Part shown: one piece after another, positions 58,401 to 64,000 of the stretch
Layout: every line of letters begins with the position of its first letter
Numbering within the stretch: position 1 is the stretch's first letter
Assembly: GCF_028554725.1 (NCBI RefSeq)
Contig: NC_071668.1
Coordinates: forward strand, 23,414,501-23,478,500
DNA: 64,000 nt
Origin: Zeugodacus cucurbitae
Lineage: Eukaryota; Arthropoda; Insecta; Diptera; Tephritidae
Reading direction: 5' to 3'
Program-made: the position numbers and the translations under genes
Notes under the pieces: generated by a model
Databases searched by the model: none
Seen by the model: only the letters and a program-made list of their open reading frames with translations
What the model was told of the DNA's origin: nothing

Positions 58401-61400
58401 CAATGAAGAACGCAAATCGAGCGCTGAGCCAGTTAATGAAACGGCGGCTCAAGATGCTGGTAAGGATTTGACTGCAGCTGACAAAGACGCTGATGTGATA
58501 CATGAAATACCAGATGATGACCCAGAGCCCGAAACTTTGAGCGCACACGATAAATCCGCCGAAGATGTGTCGGCTGACAAGCTTGCGGATGTTGCGACAG
58601 CGCCAACTGCCGATGCAGCGTCCAAAGACGAAAGTGAAAAAATGGATGTTGATGAAAATGCGGTCGTCGAAAAAGATGCTGTTATCGCAATCGACGCCGA
58701 GGCTGAGCAGTCCAAAGAACTGACTTCACAAGAAGTTGATGGTTCCGCAGCTTCTGAAGAAAGTGCTACAGAGAAATCAGAGGACGCAGAAAAAGCTGAA
58801 ATAACTCCTTCCGCTGAAATGGAAACAAATGCAGAAACTGATGACGATAAAAAGTCGACTACTTCTGCTACTGAGAGTGAGAAGAATAAAACTGCTGAAA
58901 GTGAAGACGTTGTCATTGCACAAGACGACGAAGCAAATAAGGTTGCTGCTGTCACTGCTAATGCAGCTGCTGAAGACGTCAAATCTAAAGTAGATGAACT
59001 ACCAACCGAAGAGGACAGTGTTAAACCAGTATCAGCCGAAAAATCAAAATCAACAGAAATAATGGATTTGGCCGTAACTGGCTCGGGAGCAACCGATCCC
59101 GATGATGAGGAGGTCATGAAAGAAAAAGAAAAAGCTGTTGAAGAAGAGTGCAAGAAGCAAGCTGCTGAATTAAAGGCACGTTTCCCAGATTTAGAGGTTA
59201 TACAACCCGCTACAGTCAAACAAAAGCAGGATAAACCCAAGTTGGAAATGTGTATGATACGCTGGTTCAAAGACTTCGCGCTCGAACGTCGTATTTCGCA
59301 CATTGTCATCTGCATTGAGACCAACAAGTGGCCTGTAAATAGAAACTACACCGCATTTGCCGGTTGCAAGGGTCTTGATCTGAATATCTGCCTGCACGAG
59401 GCCATACCACATCTTAAAAACATTGAGCGCACAACAACAACGCCCGATGTAATCACCATAACTACCGAACAGGGTGTTACGAAGCAACTGCAAGCATCAC
59501 AGATGCAACAAGTGGCTGGCACAGTGCCAGCACCAACAGTGCCGGTAACCACTACGCCAGTGGTGAATGCAAATATGGCGGGATTGGGACTGTTACCGCC
59601 ACCAGCTGCCATTGCTGGCATTAATGGCGCTGGTAAGGGCATTGGTAGTATGGCTGCGCCTCCACTAGACGCCAACAGCATAAATGCAGCAGTTGCGGCT
59701 GCCGTTGCAGCAGCTGCCGCTGGTGGCAACAATCCAAATGCCCTTTCAGCGAATACGCTGTCAGCACTATTGCCCGGTATGACGATGACGCCAGCCACCG
59801 CAGCAGCGGCGGCAGCCTTGAACAACGTGCCAGGGGTGCCACAGACAGCAAACATGTCGAACACTGTACCATCGCCCCTACCACCTGTCACACAAAGCAC
59901 GGGCAAGAAACGCAAACGGCATATAGCCATCGATGTGGAGACTGAGCGTGCCAAGCTGCACGCCTTGCTAAATAGTTCGCAAAGCAGTGAGTACAAATGC
60001 ATGCATTTATATATTTTGAATTGTAAATAACTTTCCGAATTCTATTATTTCACTAGTGGGCCTCAAAGATTGGGAGACTGAAATTGCAAATATGGATCCA
60101 TTAGCTGCCACGGCGCAGCCATCAGGACGACGTAGCGCGTCGGCTGTATCGCCCGCAGCGCCGGCAGCGACTGCCACCAATATGTCACTGCAACCACCAC
60201 CTGCGCATCAACATCCATCGTTAGCGCGCCAATCATCTGGACAATTCAGCAAACCGGCCATACCACCACTCAAAACACCACCAACAGCCATGGGTGCACC
60301 TATGGACTTGTCCTCAAGGTAAGTTAGAGAGGCTTTAGTTTGAGCGATTAATTGATAACGACTGCATTTTTTTTACTTTTTCTTTATAGTTTGCCACGCA
60401 TGAACATGACCGACATACTGAAGTCGGCATCTAACGCCTCCGGTGCCATTGATTTGAGTGAAGTACAAGATTTTTCAATGCCTTCAAAGAAATCGTCGAC
60501 ATCACACTTGCAGGCTTCACTAAGTTCCGCATTCCCATCTATGGGTGGCAAGAGCAAACTTGATGACACCCTGAACAAATTAATGAAGAAGAATAATTGC
60601 GTAAGTGCAACTCGCTATTAATACATGCTGCAAAACAACAACTTAATTGTTAAATTTAACTTACAGACTATTGAAGAACCAGTTATCGGCAAGGAAAAGA
60701 AACGCAAGAAGCTCGATGAAATCGTGTTGGGTCTCTCAGCGGCCAAGGAACAGAAAACCTTCCCTGATCCATCGCTGCCGTCTTCGAAGAAACCGCAAAT
60801 ACCACCAAGCGTATCGGTGACGCCAGCCAGTCTGCCGACTTCGGTATCCAATCAAAATCAACAAAATCAAAAGCCGTTTACTATCACTGTTACGACAGTG
60901 CCTGGAAGTGAGTTTGAGTCTCTGAGCCTATTTTTTAGCTTGCTTAAATACCACAAACAAATGCAGTTATTAACGTACAATTATTTTCCCTTTTTTATAG
61001 AATCTAAATCTAGCAGCAATTCTTCAATGCCATCGCCAGCGTCTGCGCCCTCATTGTCAAACAGCAATATGCCGTTGATGAGCGGCGGTTTGTCATTGAA
61101 AGATATCAATGCCTTTGTCGCACAGACCATGGCTTCGGATCCACAGACATTTCTTAAGCAACAGCAGAAGATGATGCAGTGCTTACCACCGGCGCAACGT
61201 AAGGCTTACGAAGCCATGTTCGCCGAAATAGAGCAAGCCATGAAGTTGAGGTTAGTAAATAGCAGTTATTTATTTGTTAAAATTGAAACTATATAATTTA
61301 TTTCCATTCGTTGTAGCAGCGCTAAATATAATGTGCCTGACTCCAAGGTGAATAAATGGCTGACAGACATGAGTACACCACTGACCGATCAATTGAATAT

Positions 61401-64000
61401 GGACTTCACCAATGCTGCTGCGCCGAGCACAAGTAGCAATACAAATAGTCGTCGTTCGAACCGCCAACAGAGCAGTAATGCGTCCCATCAATCGTCGGTG
61501 GCACAAATGAATAAGGCTGCTGCTGCACAGTCCGCTCAATCGCATGCGCATCAACAACAACAACAGCAGCCATCGGCAATGGCCGGCCCACAAGGACTGA
61601 CTGGCGAAGAGCCGGTGCCTGTGGTCAATAAGCAGACCGGCAAACGTATTTCGGGCAGCAAGGCACCACAACTGAAACGTCTGATGCAATGGTGAGTTAA
61701 TTGTTTTATTTTCTTTGTAAATATATATAATATTTAAACGCTGTATTTCCTAACTTATAGGCTAACTGAAAATCCTGCTTACGAGGTAGATCCAAAATGG
61801 TTGGAGCAAATACAGAATCCCATGTCGATACCATCGCCAAAACTTAGTTCGGTGGACAACAGTAATTATGCATCGACTAGCAAATCGTCGCACGGCGGTC
61901 GACCTTCATCGACGTCGAGCAGCTCCTCGTCCGGCGCGCACGCACAACAGCAACAATCCTCATCTGCACAATCGTCACCAGCGCCGTCGCCCACTGTGTC
62001 TTCCAAGAAGTCTTCACGGCAATCGGCAATCGATCAGGCAAATGCCGCCATGCAATTCGGCTCATTAGCTGGACTCAATCCAAATATGTTAGCAAGTTTA
62101 CCAGGTCTAGGTGCATTTGATCCAAAGAACCCACTAGGCGCCTTTGATCCAAAGAATCCTTTGTTGTCAATGCCATTTGCCGGCATGCCTGGTATGGGCA
62201 ATATACCCGGATTGAATAATTTGAACAACATGAATTTGTTTGCTAGCCTAGCAAGTATGGGTGGCCTCGGCAACTTGGCCACTATGGATCCGCAAACACT
62301 AGCCGCATTAATGGCTGCTGGTTCGACTTTAGCCGGTTTGGGAGGCCCAACTGCGGGTGCCGGTAATTCCGGTACTGGTAAGAACTCACAATCTGGTAGT
62401 TCGTCGAGCAAGAAAAGCAAAAATGATGCACAACAAAATGCTATGAATTTGGGCGCATTGACAGGAAATACTGGTAACAGCAGCAATACTGGTGGCAACA
62501 GTGGAAACTCGTCAAACAAAAATGCCAATGCTGCAGCTGCAGCAGCATCACAACTAACTAACTGTTTCCCGTACCTGTTCCCCAATCCGTCGTTACTTTA
62601 TCCGCCAATGGGTCTCGGCGGTTTAAATCCCTATTCGTTGGGTTCATCGGGACTTGGCTCAGCGTACGATCAATTAGCGCAACAATACAACTTGCTGAAT
62701 GGTGGTGCAGGTGTGACCTCATCAGCAGGCAACTCCTCCACAACGCAGTCAAAATCGCATCAATCTCAATCGAAATCCAGCAACTCACGTGCATCCACAT
62801 CGTCCGCCTCATCAGCTGCGTCCGTCGCAAGTCTTATGAACGCAATGGCCAGCATGGGTGCAGCCGGTCAACCACCTACCAGCGTAAGCAGTTCACAGTC
62901 CTCATCGCGCAGTAGCGGACGTCAGTCGGCGGCAAGTCGCGCTGCCGCTCAAGTTGCTGAAATGGCACAGCTTTCAAGTCTGTTAATGCCAGGCACAGAT
63001 CCACACCTACTTGAGGCGCTTAGCCGCATGGACTTAGCACAAAGTACACGTCTACTGAGCTCCTTGGGCATACCACCAATTGCTACGCCAACAGTACAAT
63101 CATCAGCGGCTGACAAACGTTCGTCCAACAGCAATTCCGCTGCCTCAATAGCTGCGGCACAGCAAGCACAGGCCGAGAAGCAAGCTGCAAAGGAGCAACA
63201 AAAGTGGATGGAGAGTTTGGCACGCGGTCAACTGCCCACGGACTTGGCCACATTGCAAGCCTTCTCGCAAGGCAAATTCCCTGCCTCATTGACGGGTGGT
63301 AGTCAACCGTCCTCCACGTCATCGTCGGCGACAACTTCGTCGGCTTCGTCGAGCAAGAACGCCTCGAAGGCGGCGGCTGCTGCGCTAGCTGCACAATTGC
63401 CGCAAATACTTGGTTTGCCAAGTGATTTTGCGCCAGCGATGATTGCCGATATGGCACATGCGTTGACCGCTCCTGGTTCGTTGGCAAGTTTGGCGGGCTT
63501 GACTGCGCCACCAACCAGTAGCGCATCATCAATGATTGGCGGCGGCGGCAGCAGCAGCACTTCGAGTTCATCGAAACGCCAACGAGGCGGCGCCGGCGGT
63601 GGCAGTGGCGGTGGTAGTACTAACAGTAATATGCTAGATCCCGATACCTTGACCAAGGATGCCTTCAAACAACAAATGGAGTACTATACAAAAACATTAG
63701 GCCTGGGATCTGGCATCTCCCTAATACCCACCTCAGTTGCGACCAGTATGAGCACCAGCGGCGTATCCAATTCACTTTCGAATGCCCAAATGGACGATCA
63801 TCACAAATCGAAGCGTTCACGTATCGATTCACACGCGGCCGCGCTGGCCAACGCCAAGGACGAATTATCCGCTGCCATGTTGGCTAGTGGGCTGCCACTA
63901 AATCTTGGCGGCGGCATGACCAGCATAGAGAAGAGTCTACGCAGCGGCAATATCGGCATGGGCGGCGGTGGTGGTGGTGGCGCTACGATGCCCGAAGCCG
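14177..64000 (+). CDS. kis: kismet, CHD7/8-family chromatin remodeller (17 joined exons, 3' truncated by window)
   Basis: Kismet is a nuclear ATP-dependent nucleosome remodeller of the CHD6-9 subfamily; in Drosophila it is a trithorax-group protein promoting transcription elongation. I joined exons 14177-14219, 14346-14676, 14776-23408, 23502-23691, 25707-25794, 25861-25999, 26931-27243, 27592-27681, 30100-30300, 31917-33006, 57511-59986, 60057-60318, 60390-60600, 60667-60907, 61001-61250, 61317-61691 and 61761-64000. All introns are GT-AG and all phases agree. The product is at least about 5,724 residues: Q-rich N-terminus, chromodomain 1 (about 2226-2270, with its first strand much earlier), chromodomain 2 (about 2287-2346), SNF2/helicase core (about 2380-2816), SANT-SLIDE-like block (about 3733-3890) and BRK domain (around the junction at 61691/61761). 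Domain order and long conserved blocks fit Kismet/CHD7 rather than CHD1 or Mi-2. Exon boundaries come from reading splice sites and phase, not from transcripts. Confidence 0.95.
14346..14676 (+). CDS. kis: kismet exon B, N-terminal low-complexity region
   Basis: This exon encodes a DPYYRYDP motif, a run of nine alanines, then Pro/Gln/Gly-rich sequence. The donor is CCAAG|GTAAGA (GT at 14677). The acceptor is a tandem TAGAG: only the second AG (14344-14345) keeps phase with exon A, because the first would leave the codon one base off. The last two bases (AG) pair with T of the next exon to make Ser. No folded domain is visible; it starts the long disordered N-terminus typical of Kismet. Confidence 0.85.
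14776..23408 (+). CDS. kis: kismet giant exon C: Q-rich region, chromodomains and SNF2 ATPase
   Basis: One 8.6-kb exon (residues about 125-3003) holds most of the enzyme. From 14.8 to 17.4 kb it is Gln/Pro-rich with several glutamine runs and repeated MSP motifs. Basic patches follow (RGRGK near 18.83 kb, PRRPRAPKDPNKPP near 19.14 kb). An acidic Lys/Glu tract spans about 20.27-21.07 kb. Chromodomain 1 core (EEYFVKYRNFSYLHCEW) starts near 21077 and chromodomain 2 near 21260 (HYLVKWKSLPYEDCTWE). The ATPase starts near 21540: Walker A DEMGLGKT at 21614-21637, DEAH at 21950-21961, and helicase C lobe about 22514-22849 ending HRIGQ. All catalytic motifs look intact. Post-helicase blocks (SKKEIEDLLRKGAYG, DDPDFWTKWAKKAD) match CHD7. 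The donor is ATAA|GTAAGT at 23409; phase carries one A to make Ser with the next exon. Confidence 0.95.
14930..17420 (+). repeat. kis: CAG/CAA (opa-type) glutamine-coding repeats in kismet exon C
   Basis: Mixed CAG/CAA runs encode many polyglutamine tracts. The longest are near 15583-15632 and 16375-16408, with others near 16520-16570 and 17375-17405. CAG and CAA are interspersed, which tends to limit slippage. These tracts will vary in length between alleles and species. Confidence 0.9.
23502..23691 (+). CDS. kis: kismet exon D, post-ATPase basic segment
   Basis: The acceptor is TTATTTAG at 23500-23501 and the donor is CGG|GTAAGT at 23692. It encodes LRSRRRKEKR followed by a run of ERER/KK, then RERDALASLGLDEIHYGNWAKSE, a conserved block downstream of the CHD7-type helicase. 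It ends two bases into a Gly codon completed by exon E (SFG|WGRW). The 3' end of the nested minus-strand gene stops only about 100 bases to the right. Confidence 0.93.
23794..24533 (-). CDS. Nested CCDC113/96-like gene, exon 2 (DUF4201-like coiled coil)
   Basis: Exon 2 begins CA|ATG after acceptor AG at 24535-24534. The Met at 24531 is therefore probably internal, not the start. It encodes about 246 residues, almost all charged coiled coil, and ends KRCAKK-stop at 23794. A variant polyadenylation hexamer (ATTAAA on the minus strand, 23718-23713) lies about 80 bases downstream, and an AATAAA at 23499-23494 lies beyond kis exon D. Confidence 0.87.
23794..25217 (-). CDS. Nested coiled-coil protein of the CCDC113/CCDC96 (DUF4201) ciliary family
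   Basis: Two minus-strand exons (25217-24596 and 24533-23794) lie inside a kis intron. The 62-bp intron has donor AAAG|GTGGGT and acceptor TATTGCAG; one base plus CA make Ala, joining both parts into a 453-codon protein ending TAG. Residues about 25-105 hold a conserved helical segment (NLQLDLYRL to FLIDFLERND), then a Ser/Thr/Arg-rich linker (about 112-165), then nearly continuous coiled coil. The motifs AVDFEQLMIKRNELL (about 310-324) and ERYQAPSVNQYVEKK (about 405-419) fit CCDC113/CFAP263, an axonemal and ciliary-base protein; CCDC96 shares the same domain, so the exact ortholog is not settled. A role in sensory cilia or sperm is inferred from the family. The start is the first ATG, with no better upstream candidate seen. 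Confidence 0.85.
24596..25217 (-). CDS. Nested CCDC113/96-like gene, exon 1
   Basis: The first coding exon runs from ATG at 25217 (MSILQHSEGDYTTYVS) to AAAG at 24596. It encodes the N-terminal helical block, the low-complexity Ser/Thr/Arg linker and the beginning of the coiled coil (ATTEVEKRVNEIETK). The in-frame extension past the donor soon reaches a stop, so splicing is needed to reach the DUF4201-like half. Confidence 0.85.
25707..25794 (+). CDS. kis: kismet exon E
   Basis: This 88-nt exon has a strong pyrimidine-rich acceptor (CACTTTCCAG) and donor ATT|GTAAGT. It encodes GWGRWPEILELGQF followed by KRGWREMDVEDCARII, a highly conserved CHD7/8 block that helps identify the subfamily. It ends in phase 0. 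Confidence 0.93.
25861..25999 (+). CDS. kis: kismet exon F
   Basis: The acceptor is CTCTCCACAG (ends 25860) and the donor CGAG|GTAGGA at 26000. It encodes LLYCLQVYKGDEKIKNFIWD and then LITPTEDG to HNLVPRG, continuing the conserved block after the ATPase. Reading past the donor leads through low-quality sequence to a stop near 26168, so the splice is preferred. Confidence 0.92.
26000..26930 (+). other. kis: kismet intron F-G
   Basis: This is an AT-rich intron of 931 bp with an (AT)n run near 26463-26485 and ATAC microsatellites near 26707-26725. I see no gene in it. Confidence 0.85.
26931..27243 (+). CDS. kis: kismet exon G
   Basis: The acceptor is ACTCGTTGCAG (ends 26930) and the donor AATAA|GTGAGT at 27244. 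It begins by completing Gly, then RNGGKAQKEM, an alanine run and a Ser/Thr/Ala/Pro-rich variable stretch. It ends with conserved DPNHWSKQEKFDADAFLECAY and KKHLSRHANK. The Ala/Thr-rich part looks like a fly-specific spacer within the conserved linker. Confidence 0.92.
27244..27591 (+). other. kis: kismet intron G-H, T-rich low complexity
   Basis: This 348-bp intron includes about 180 bp of ATTTT/TTATTT low-complexity sequence (about 27370-27545). Nothing else is visible. Confidence 0.85.
27592..27681 (+). CDS. kis: kismet exon H
   Basis: This 90-nt exon encodes VLLRVRMLYYIQHEVIGDLV and QQIKDNTPV, a conserved helical segment of the CHD7/8 linker. The acceptor is TATTTTCAG (27590-27591); the next AG two bases on would break phase. 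The donor is TCAG|GTAACA. Confidence 0.92.
27682..30099 (+). other. kis: kismet intron H-I with mariner-type insertion
   Basis: This 2.4-kb AT-rich intron carries the mariner-type element at 28028-28755. The remaining sequence has no supported gene. Confidence 0.85.
28028..28755 (-). mobile_element. Tc1/mariner-superfamily deletion derivative with both terminal inverted repeats
   Basis: About 30-bp inverted ends are clear: TATAAAGGGTTTTTCAATAA at the left, and TATAAAGGATTTTTCGATAG reading in from the right, both followed by CGCTACAAAA. TA is at each border. On the minus strand, from about 28650, a decayed transposase is readable: SQQRVEIIKIYLRNSESVAS, then TLRALRPIYGR, an in-frame stop, later VRQRIARSVENMAA, and near the left end FSDEAHF. 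That last motif is part of the DDE catalytic region of this group. Several stops and frameshifts occur and the C-terminal catalytic part is missing, so it cannot encode an active enzyme. Confidence 0.88.
30100..30300 (+). CDS. kis: kismet exon I
   Basis: The acceptor is ACCATGTAG (30098-30099), with a weak pyrimidine tract, and the donor CCGAC|GTAAGT at 30301. It encodes ELPIRPPATPDQVPASWWNP, ACCDKSLLVGTYKHGCEMY and RQIRADPNLCFVSHVG. The DKSLLVGTYKHG block is one of the best conserved parts of CHD6-9 outside the ATPase. Confidence 0.93.
30301..31916 (+). other. kis: kismet intron I-J with LINE remnant
   Basis: This 1.6-kb intron includes a minus-strand non-LTR fragment (about 30770-31553). 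The flanking sequence is plain AT-rich DNA. Confidence 0.85.
30770..31553 (-). mobile_element. Decayed non-LTR retrotransposon (RT end, linker and start of RNase H)
   Basis: Read on the minus strand, fragments follow the order seen in RNase H-bearing LINEs. RVKCLGFILDKNL and SIALYCRGAIGKR (RT end) are followed by WLYENIVKPIMFYGILVW, then SAALGTTPTFALNALLHISP, DRCMAAKTLIKLRESGFLEE, and near 30875 TDEQKITGKVGGEVGVEMNN. The last looks like the first RNase H motif (TDGSK) with changes. There is a stop after ILVW and at least one frame change. Clade assignment (I, LOA or R1 type) is inferred from the RNase H. The 31455-31553 end matches the repeat at 7.7 kb. Confidence 0.8.
31917..33006 (+). CDS. 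kis: kismet exon J: variable Thr/Ala/Asp region ending in conserved helix
   Basis: The acceptor is ACAAAACAG (31915-31916) and the donor GCTAAG|GTAAGT at 33007, phase 0. Most of its 363 codons are low-complexity Asp/Glu/Thr/Ala sequence, probably a disordered spacer. The last part (MWPSMQDLNTRLRRVITAYQ then RNYKKEELKQQQKAK) matches the CHD7 helix just before SANT-SLIDE. It splices in frame either directly to 57511 or through the cassette exon at 34273. Confidence 0.92.
33007..34272 (+). other. kis: kismet intron J-K
   Basis: Extremely A-rich, with an imperfect tandem duplication around 33592-33720 (AACAAAATATGTATTTA recurs). No gene is supported; short open frames here are low-complexity Lys/Ile/Phe sequence. 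Confidence 0.8.
34273..34965 (+). CDS. kis: kismet cassette exon K (231 codons, phase 0-0), probably alternative
   Basis: A pyrimidine-rich tract (CTCCTTTCTTCCTTTCTTTA) precedes acceptor ATATATAG at 34271-34272; the donor is TTTG|GTTAGT at 34966. The exon is exactly 693 nt and phase 0 at both ends, so it can be added between exons J and L without changing frame. It encodes LQALVSSTPPLSVPTTPTLQ, Ala/Gly/Gln/His-rich runs, then an ordered-looking end with FMLSFLNTTDVSQLANLDLN and KLAMYL. There is no ATG at its start, so it is an internal exon. Direct J-L joining resembles vertebrate CHD7 more closely, so I infer alternative inclusion. If the donor is not used, the frame stays open to 35221 and then stops. 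Confidence 0.7.
41100..41665. repeat. Degenerate tandem repeat rich in TTCGAAA boxes
   Basis: Roughly three copies of a 130-200 bp unit, containing GTAAATGAAA, CTGTTTTTTGTTGAATG and GATTTCGAAAAATAAATTTA, follow one another with internal deletions. No coding potential. Confidence 0.75.
46140..46365. repeat. Degenerate tandem repeat, period about 153 bp
   Basis: TTCTAATTnTTCTAAAnATTAAAAAT followed by GAACTTCTTTnnnGAATATnGAAAC (consensus by eye) appears at about 46142 and 46295. Confidence 0.5.
47650..48300 (+). promoter_or_regulatory. kis: Candidate promoter region of the short kismet isoform
   Basis: A GC-richer island with TTCAGTT (initiator-like) near 48014 and CT-rich motifs lies just upstream of the A-rich leader. 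There is no TATA box that I trust. Position relative to the alternative first exon is the main support. Confidence 0.25.
48300..49996 (+). other. kis: Probable long 5' leader of the short kismet transcript
   Basis: From about 48.3 kb the + strand becomes A-rich and T-poor in stretches (AAGCAAAAGGCACAAG, AAACAAAAGTAAAAAGAAAA), with CAA/AAC runs. That is a composition common in fly 5' UTRs, and it leads to the ATG at 49997. It contains several upstream ATGs. I could not place a transcription start or exclude an intron within it. Confidence 0.35.
49997..50257 (+). CDS. kis: kismet alternative first coding exon (predicted short isoform, KIS-S-like)
   Basis: ATG at 49997 in good context (GCCATGG) opens MEVIKPMDFSSFSAFCEHLD followed by Lys/Thr/Ala/Pro-rich sequence. 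The frame has a stop just upstream (near 49904). Donor GAG|GTACTA gives 87 codons, phase 0, matching the phase of exon L at 57511. A second donor, CAA|GTACAT at 50285, gives 96 codons, also phase 0. Joined to exon L it predicts a protein of at least about 2,105 residues here, lacking chromodomains and ATPase but keeping SANT-SLIDE and BRK. Drosophila is known to make such a short Kismet (KIS-S) beside the long form. Isoform identity is inferred from position, phase and size. Confidence 0.7.
52205..52358 (+). mobile_element. pogo-like MITE, copy 2
   Basis: A 154-bp segment begins CAGTAGAACTTCCCTAACTC and ends with the inverted form, closing in CTG, with TA at 52203-52204 and 52359-52360. It is the reverse-orientation relative of the 11.5-kb copy and has no coding capacity. 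Confidence 0.8.
54378..54540. mobile_element. Perfect 63-bp inverted repeat (hairpin or foldback MITE)
   Basis: The arms 54378-54440 and 54478-54540 are exact reverse complements over all 63 bases, with a 37-nt spacer containing a CT run. The arm begins GACCGTTTTCACACAGGCAA and ends GAGAGGGGGCGAC. Perfect arms in otherwise decayed intron DNA suggest a recent foldback/MITE insertion. Flanks TTGCTTGG and TTTCTTGG are similar but not cleanly placed as a target-site duplication. Open frames on both strands here mirror each other because of the palindrome and are not genes. Confidence 0.85.
55754..55948. repeat. Degenerate tandem repeat, period about 126 bp
   Basis: TCACTTAAAAARTAG, then TAAAACTT, a TCAAGTATCCGAGTATTC-like box and ATAAAAAA recur at about 55754 and 55880. 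Confidence 0.65.
56900..57010. repeat. Tandem repeat, period about 67 bp
   Basis: GAGTTTCGAAAATGTYGAAA followed by ATTTGGCTA occurs at 56913 and again at 56980. Confidence 0.75.
57511..59986 (+). CDS. kis: kismet exon L: SANT-SLIDE-like block and acidic tract
   Basis: The acceptor is ATTTTGCAG (ends 57510) and the donor AGCA|GTGAGT at 59987. The start (KMERQGKMELAAKERESQR) continues the helix of exon J. A SANT-SLIDE-like region follows (about 57589-58075): KWNRREEYEFLRVLTGYG, then TPDWWEPGKHDKELIAAVLK and HGLYRSETFIFNDPNFSF, all close to CHD7. From about 58200 to 59160 is a Glu/Asp/Ala/Ser-rich tract. A second conserved block (MCMIRWFKDFALERRISHI to IPHLKNIERT) covers about 59249-59436. Then come Ala/Pro/Gly-rich sequence and a basic motif, GKKRKRHIAIDVETERAKL. 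SANT-SLIDE modules in remodellers contact linker DNA and histone tails. Confidence 0.95.
60057..60318 (+). CDS. kis: kismet exon M
   Basis: The acceptor is TTTCACTAG (60055-60056) and the donor TCAAG|GTAAGT at 60319. The A left by exon L plus TG makes an internal Met: MGLKDWETEIANMDPLA, then Ser/Ala/Pro-rich linker, ending APMDLSS. No independent function can be assigned. Confidence 0.9.
60390..60600 (+). CDS. kis: kismet exon N
   Basis: The acceptor is TTCTTTATAG (60388-60389) and the donor TTGC|GTAAGT at 60601, phase 0. It encodes LPRMNMTDILKSASNASGAI followed by DLSEVQDFSMPSKKS and KLDDTLNKLMKKNNC. The NKLMKKNNC|TIEEP junction lies in a conserved CHD7/8 C-terminal block. Confidence 0.92.
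60667..60907 (+). CDS. kis: kismet exon O
   Basis: The acceptor is TTAACTTACAG (60665-60666) and the donor GGAA|GTGAGT at 60908. It encodes TIEEPVIGKEKKRKKLDEIV and LGLSAAKEQK, a conserved CHD7/8 basic block that could act as a nuclear localisation signal. A Pro/Ser/Gln-rich linker follows. Confidence 0.92.
61001..61250 (+). CDS. kis: kismet exon P
   Basis: The acceptor is TTTTTTATAG (ends 61000) and the donor TTGAG|GTTAGT at 61251. After a Ser-rich start it encodes GGLSLKDINAFVAQTMASDP followed by QTFLKQQQKMMQCLPPAQRK and AYEAMFAEIEQAMKLR, an ordered-looking helical segment. Confidence 0.9.
61311..61320 (+). promoter_or_regulatory. kis: Tandem NAGNAG splice acceptor of kismet exon Q
   Basis: TTGTAGCAGC offers two AGs three bases apart (61315-61316 and 61318-61319). 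Both keep frame; using the second removes one Ser (SSAKYN versus SAKYN). Confidence 0.7.
61317..61691 (+). CDS. kis: kismet exon Q: first half of the BRK domain
   Basis: The acceptor is the tandem TAGCAG: starts at 61317 or 61320 are both in frame and differ by one Ser. The donor is CAATG|GTGAGT at 61692. It encodes AKYNVPDSKVNKWLTDMSTP, Asn/Ser/Gln/His-rich sequence, then EEPVPVVNKQTGKRISGSKA and PQLKRLMQW. The last part starts a BRK domain, the fold shared by Brahma and Kismet; it continues in the next exon. Confidence 0.93.
61761..64000 (+). CDS. kis: kismet exon R: rest of BRK domain and Ser/Ala/Gly-rich tail (runs off window)
   Basis: The acceptor is CTAACTTATAG (ends 61760). It completes Trp and continues LTENPAYEVDPKWLEQIQNP, finishing the BRK domain. 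The rest is an open frame to the last base with no stop, rich in Ser, Ala, Gly, Gln and Leu. It includes a duplicated GAFDPKNPL motif (about 62110-62163), a block NCFPYLFPNPSLLYPPMGLG (about 62557-62620), LMNAMASMG, and a helix AQQAQAEKQAAKEQQKWMES near 63160-63220. About 746 codons are visible; the end of the protein is outside the window. Confidence 0.93.

Noticed and set aside
58449..59327. Minus-strand Ser-rich open frame in exon L
   Set aside because: Shadow of the Glu/Asp/Ala-rich kis frame; no independent gene signals.

Overview
The window is AT-rich, microsatellite-rich DNA from a fly (inferred brachyceran Diptera, probably a tephritid fruit fly). The organism call rests on protein similarity to insect genes, glutamine-coding (CAG/CAA) repeats, abundant ATAC/GTAT microsatellites, and mariner, non-LTR and pogo-like remnants in introns. 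No species was confirmed.

Almost the whole window is one + strand gene, kismet (kis), the fly member of the CHD6/7/8/9 subfamily of chromodomain ATP-dependent chromatin remodellers. From about 14.18 kb to the right edge I could phase 17 consecutive coding exons, plus one cassette exon and one alternative first exon. Every junction keeps the reading frame and uses GT-AG. The joined frame is at least about 5,724 codons and is cut by the window end, so the C-terminus, stop and 3' UTR lie outside. Domain order is: Q-rich/MSP-rich N-terminus (exons 14177-23408), basic AT-hook-like patches, tandem chromodomains with a long acidic insert inside the first, SNF2 ATPase (DEMGLGKT and DEAH), conserved CHD7-type linker (23.5-33.0 kb), SANT-SLIDE-like block (57.5-58.1 kb), a second acidic tract, conserved C-terminal blocks, a BRK domain (61.6-61.8 kb) and a Ser/Ala/Gly-rich tail.

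Region by region: 1-14.18 kb is noncoding (5' UTR introns or upstream regulatory DNA) with a pogo-like MITE and other repeats. 14.18-33.0 kb holds the N-terminal and ATPase exons. A two-exon minus-strand gene is nested in the kis intron 23692-25706; it encodes a coiled-coil protein of the CCDC113/CCDC96 ciliary family. 33.0-57.5 kb is a 24.5-kb intron when the cassette is skipped. It contains a frame-neutral 231-codon cassette exon (34273-34965) and, near 50.0 kb, a first coding exon (49997-50257 or to 50284). That exon splices in frame to the exon at 57511, predicting a short isoform without chromodomains or ATPase but with SANT-SLIDE and BRK, as in Drosophila KIS-S. 57.5-64.0 kb holds the C-terminal exons.

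Mobile remnants are confined to introns and upstream DNA: a mariner-type deletion derivative with both inverted ends (28.0-28.8 kb), a decayed LINE with RT/RNase H remnants (30.8-31.6 kb), two pogo-like MITEs in opposite orientation (11.5 and 52.2 kb), and a perfect 63-bp hairpin (54.38-54.54 kb). I saw no rRNA, tRNA or CRISPR feature. I found no wholly new system; the most notable items are the intradomain acidic insert, the isoform architecture, the nested antisense gene and the hairpin element.
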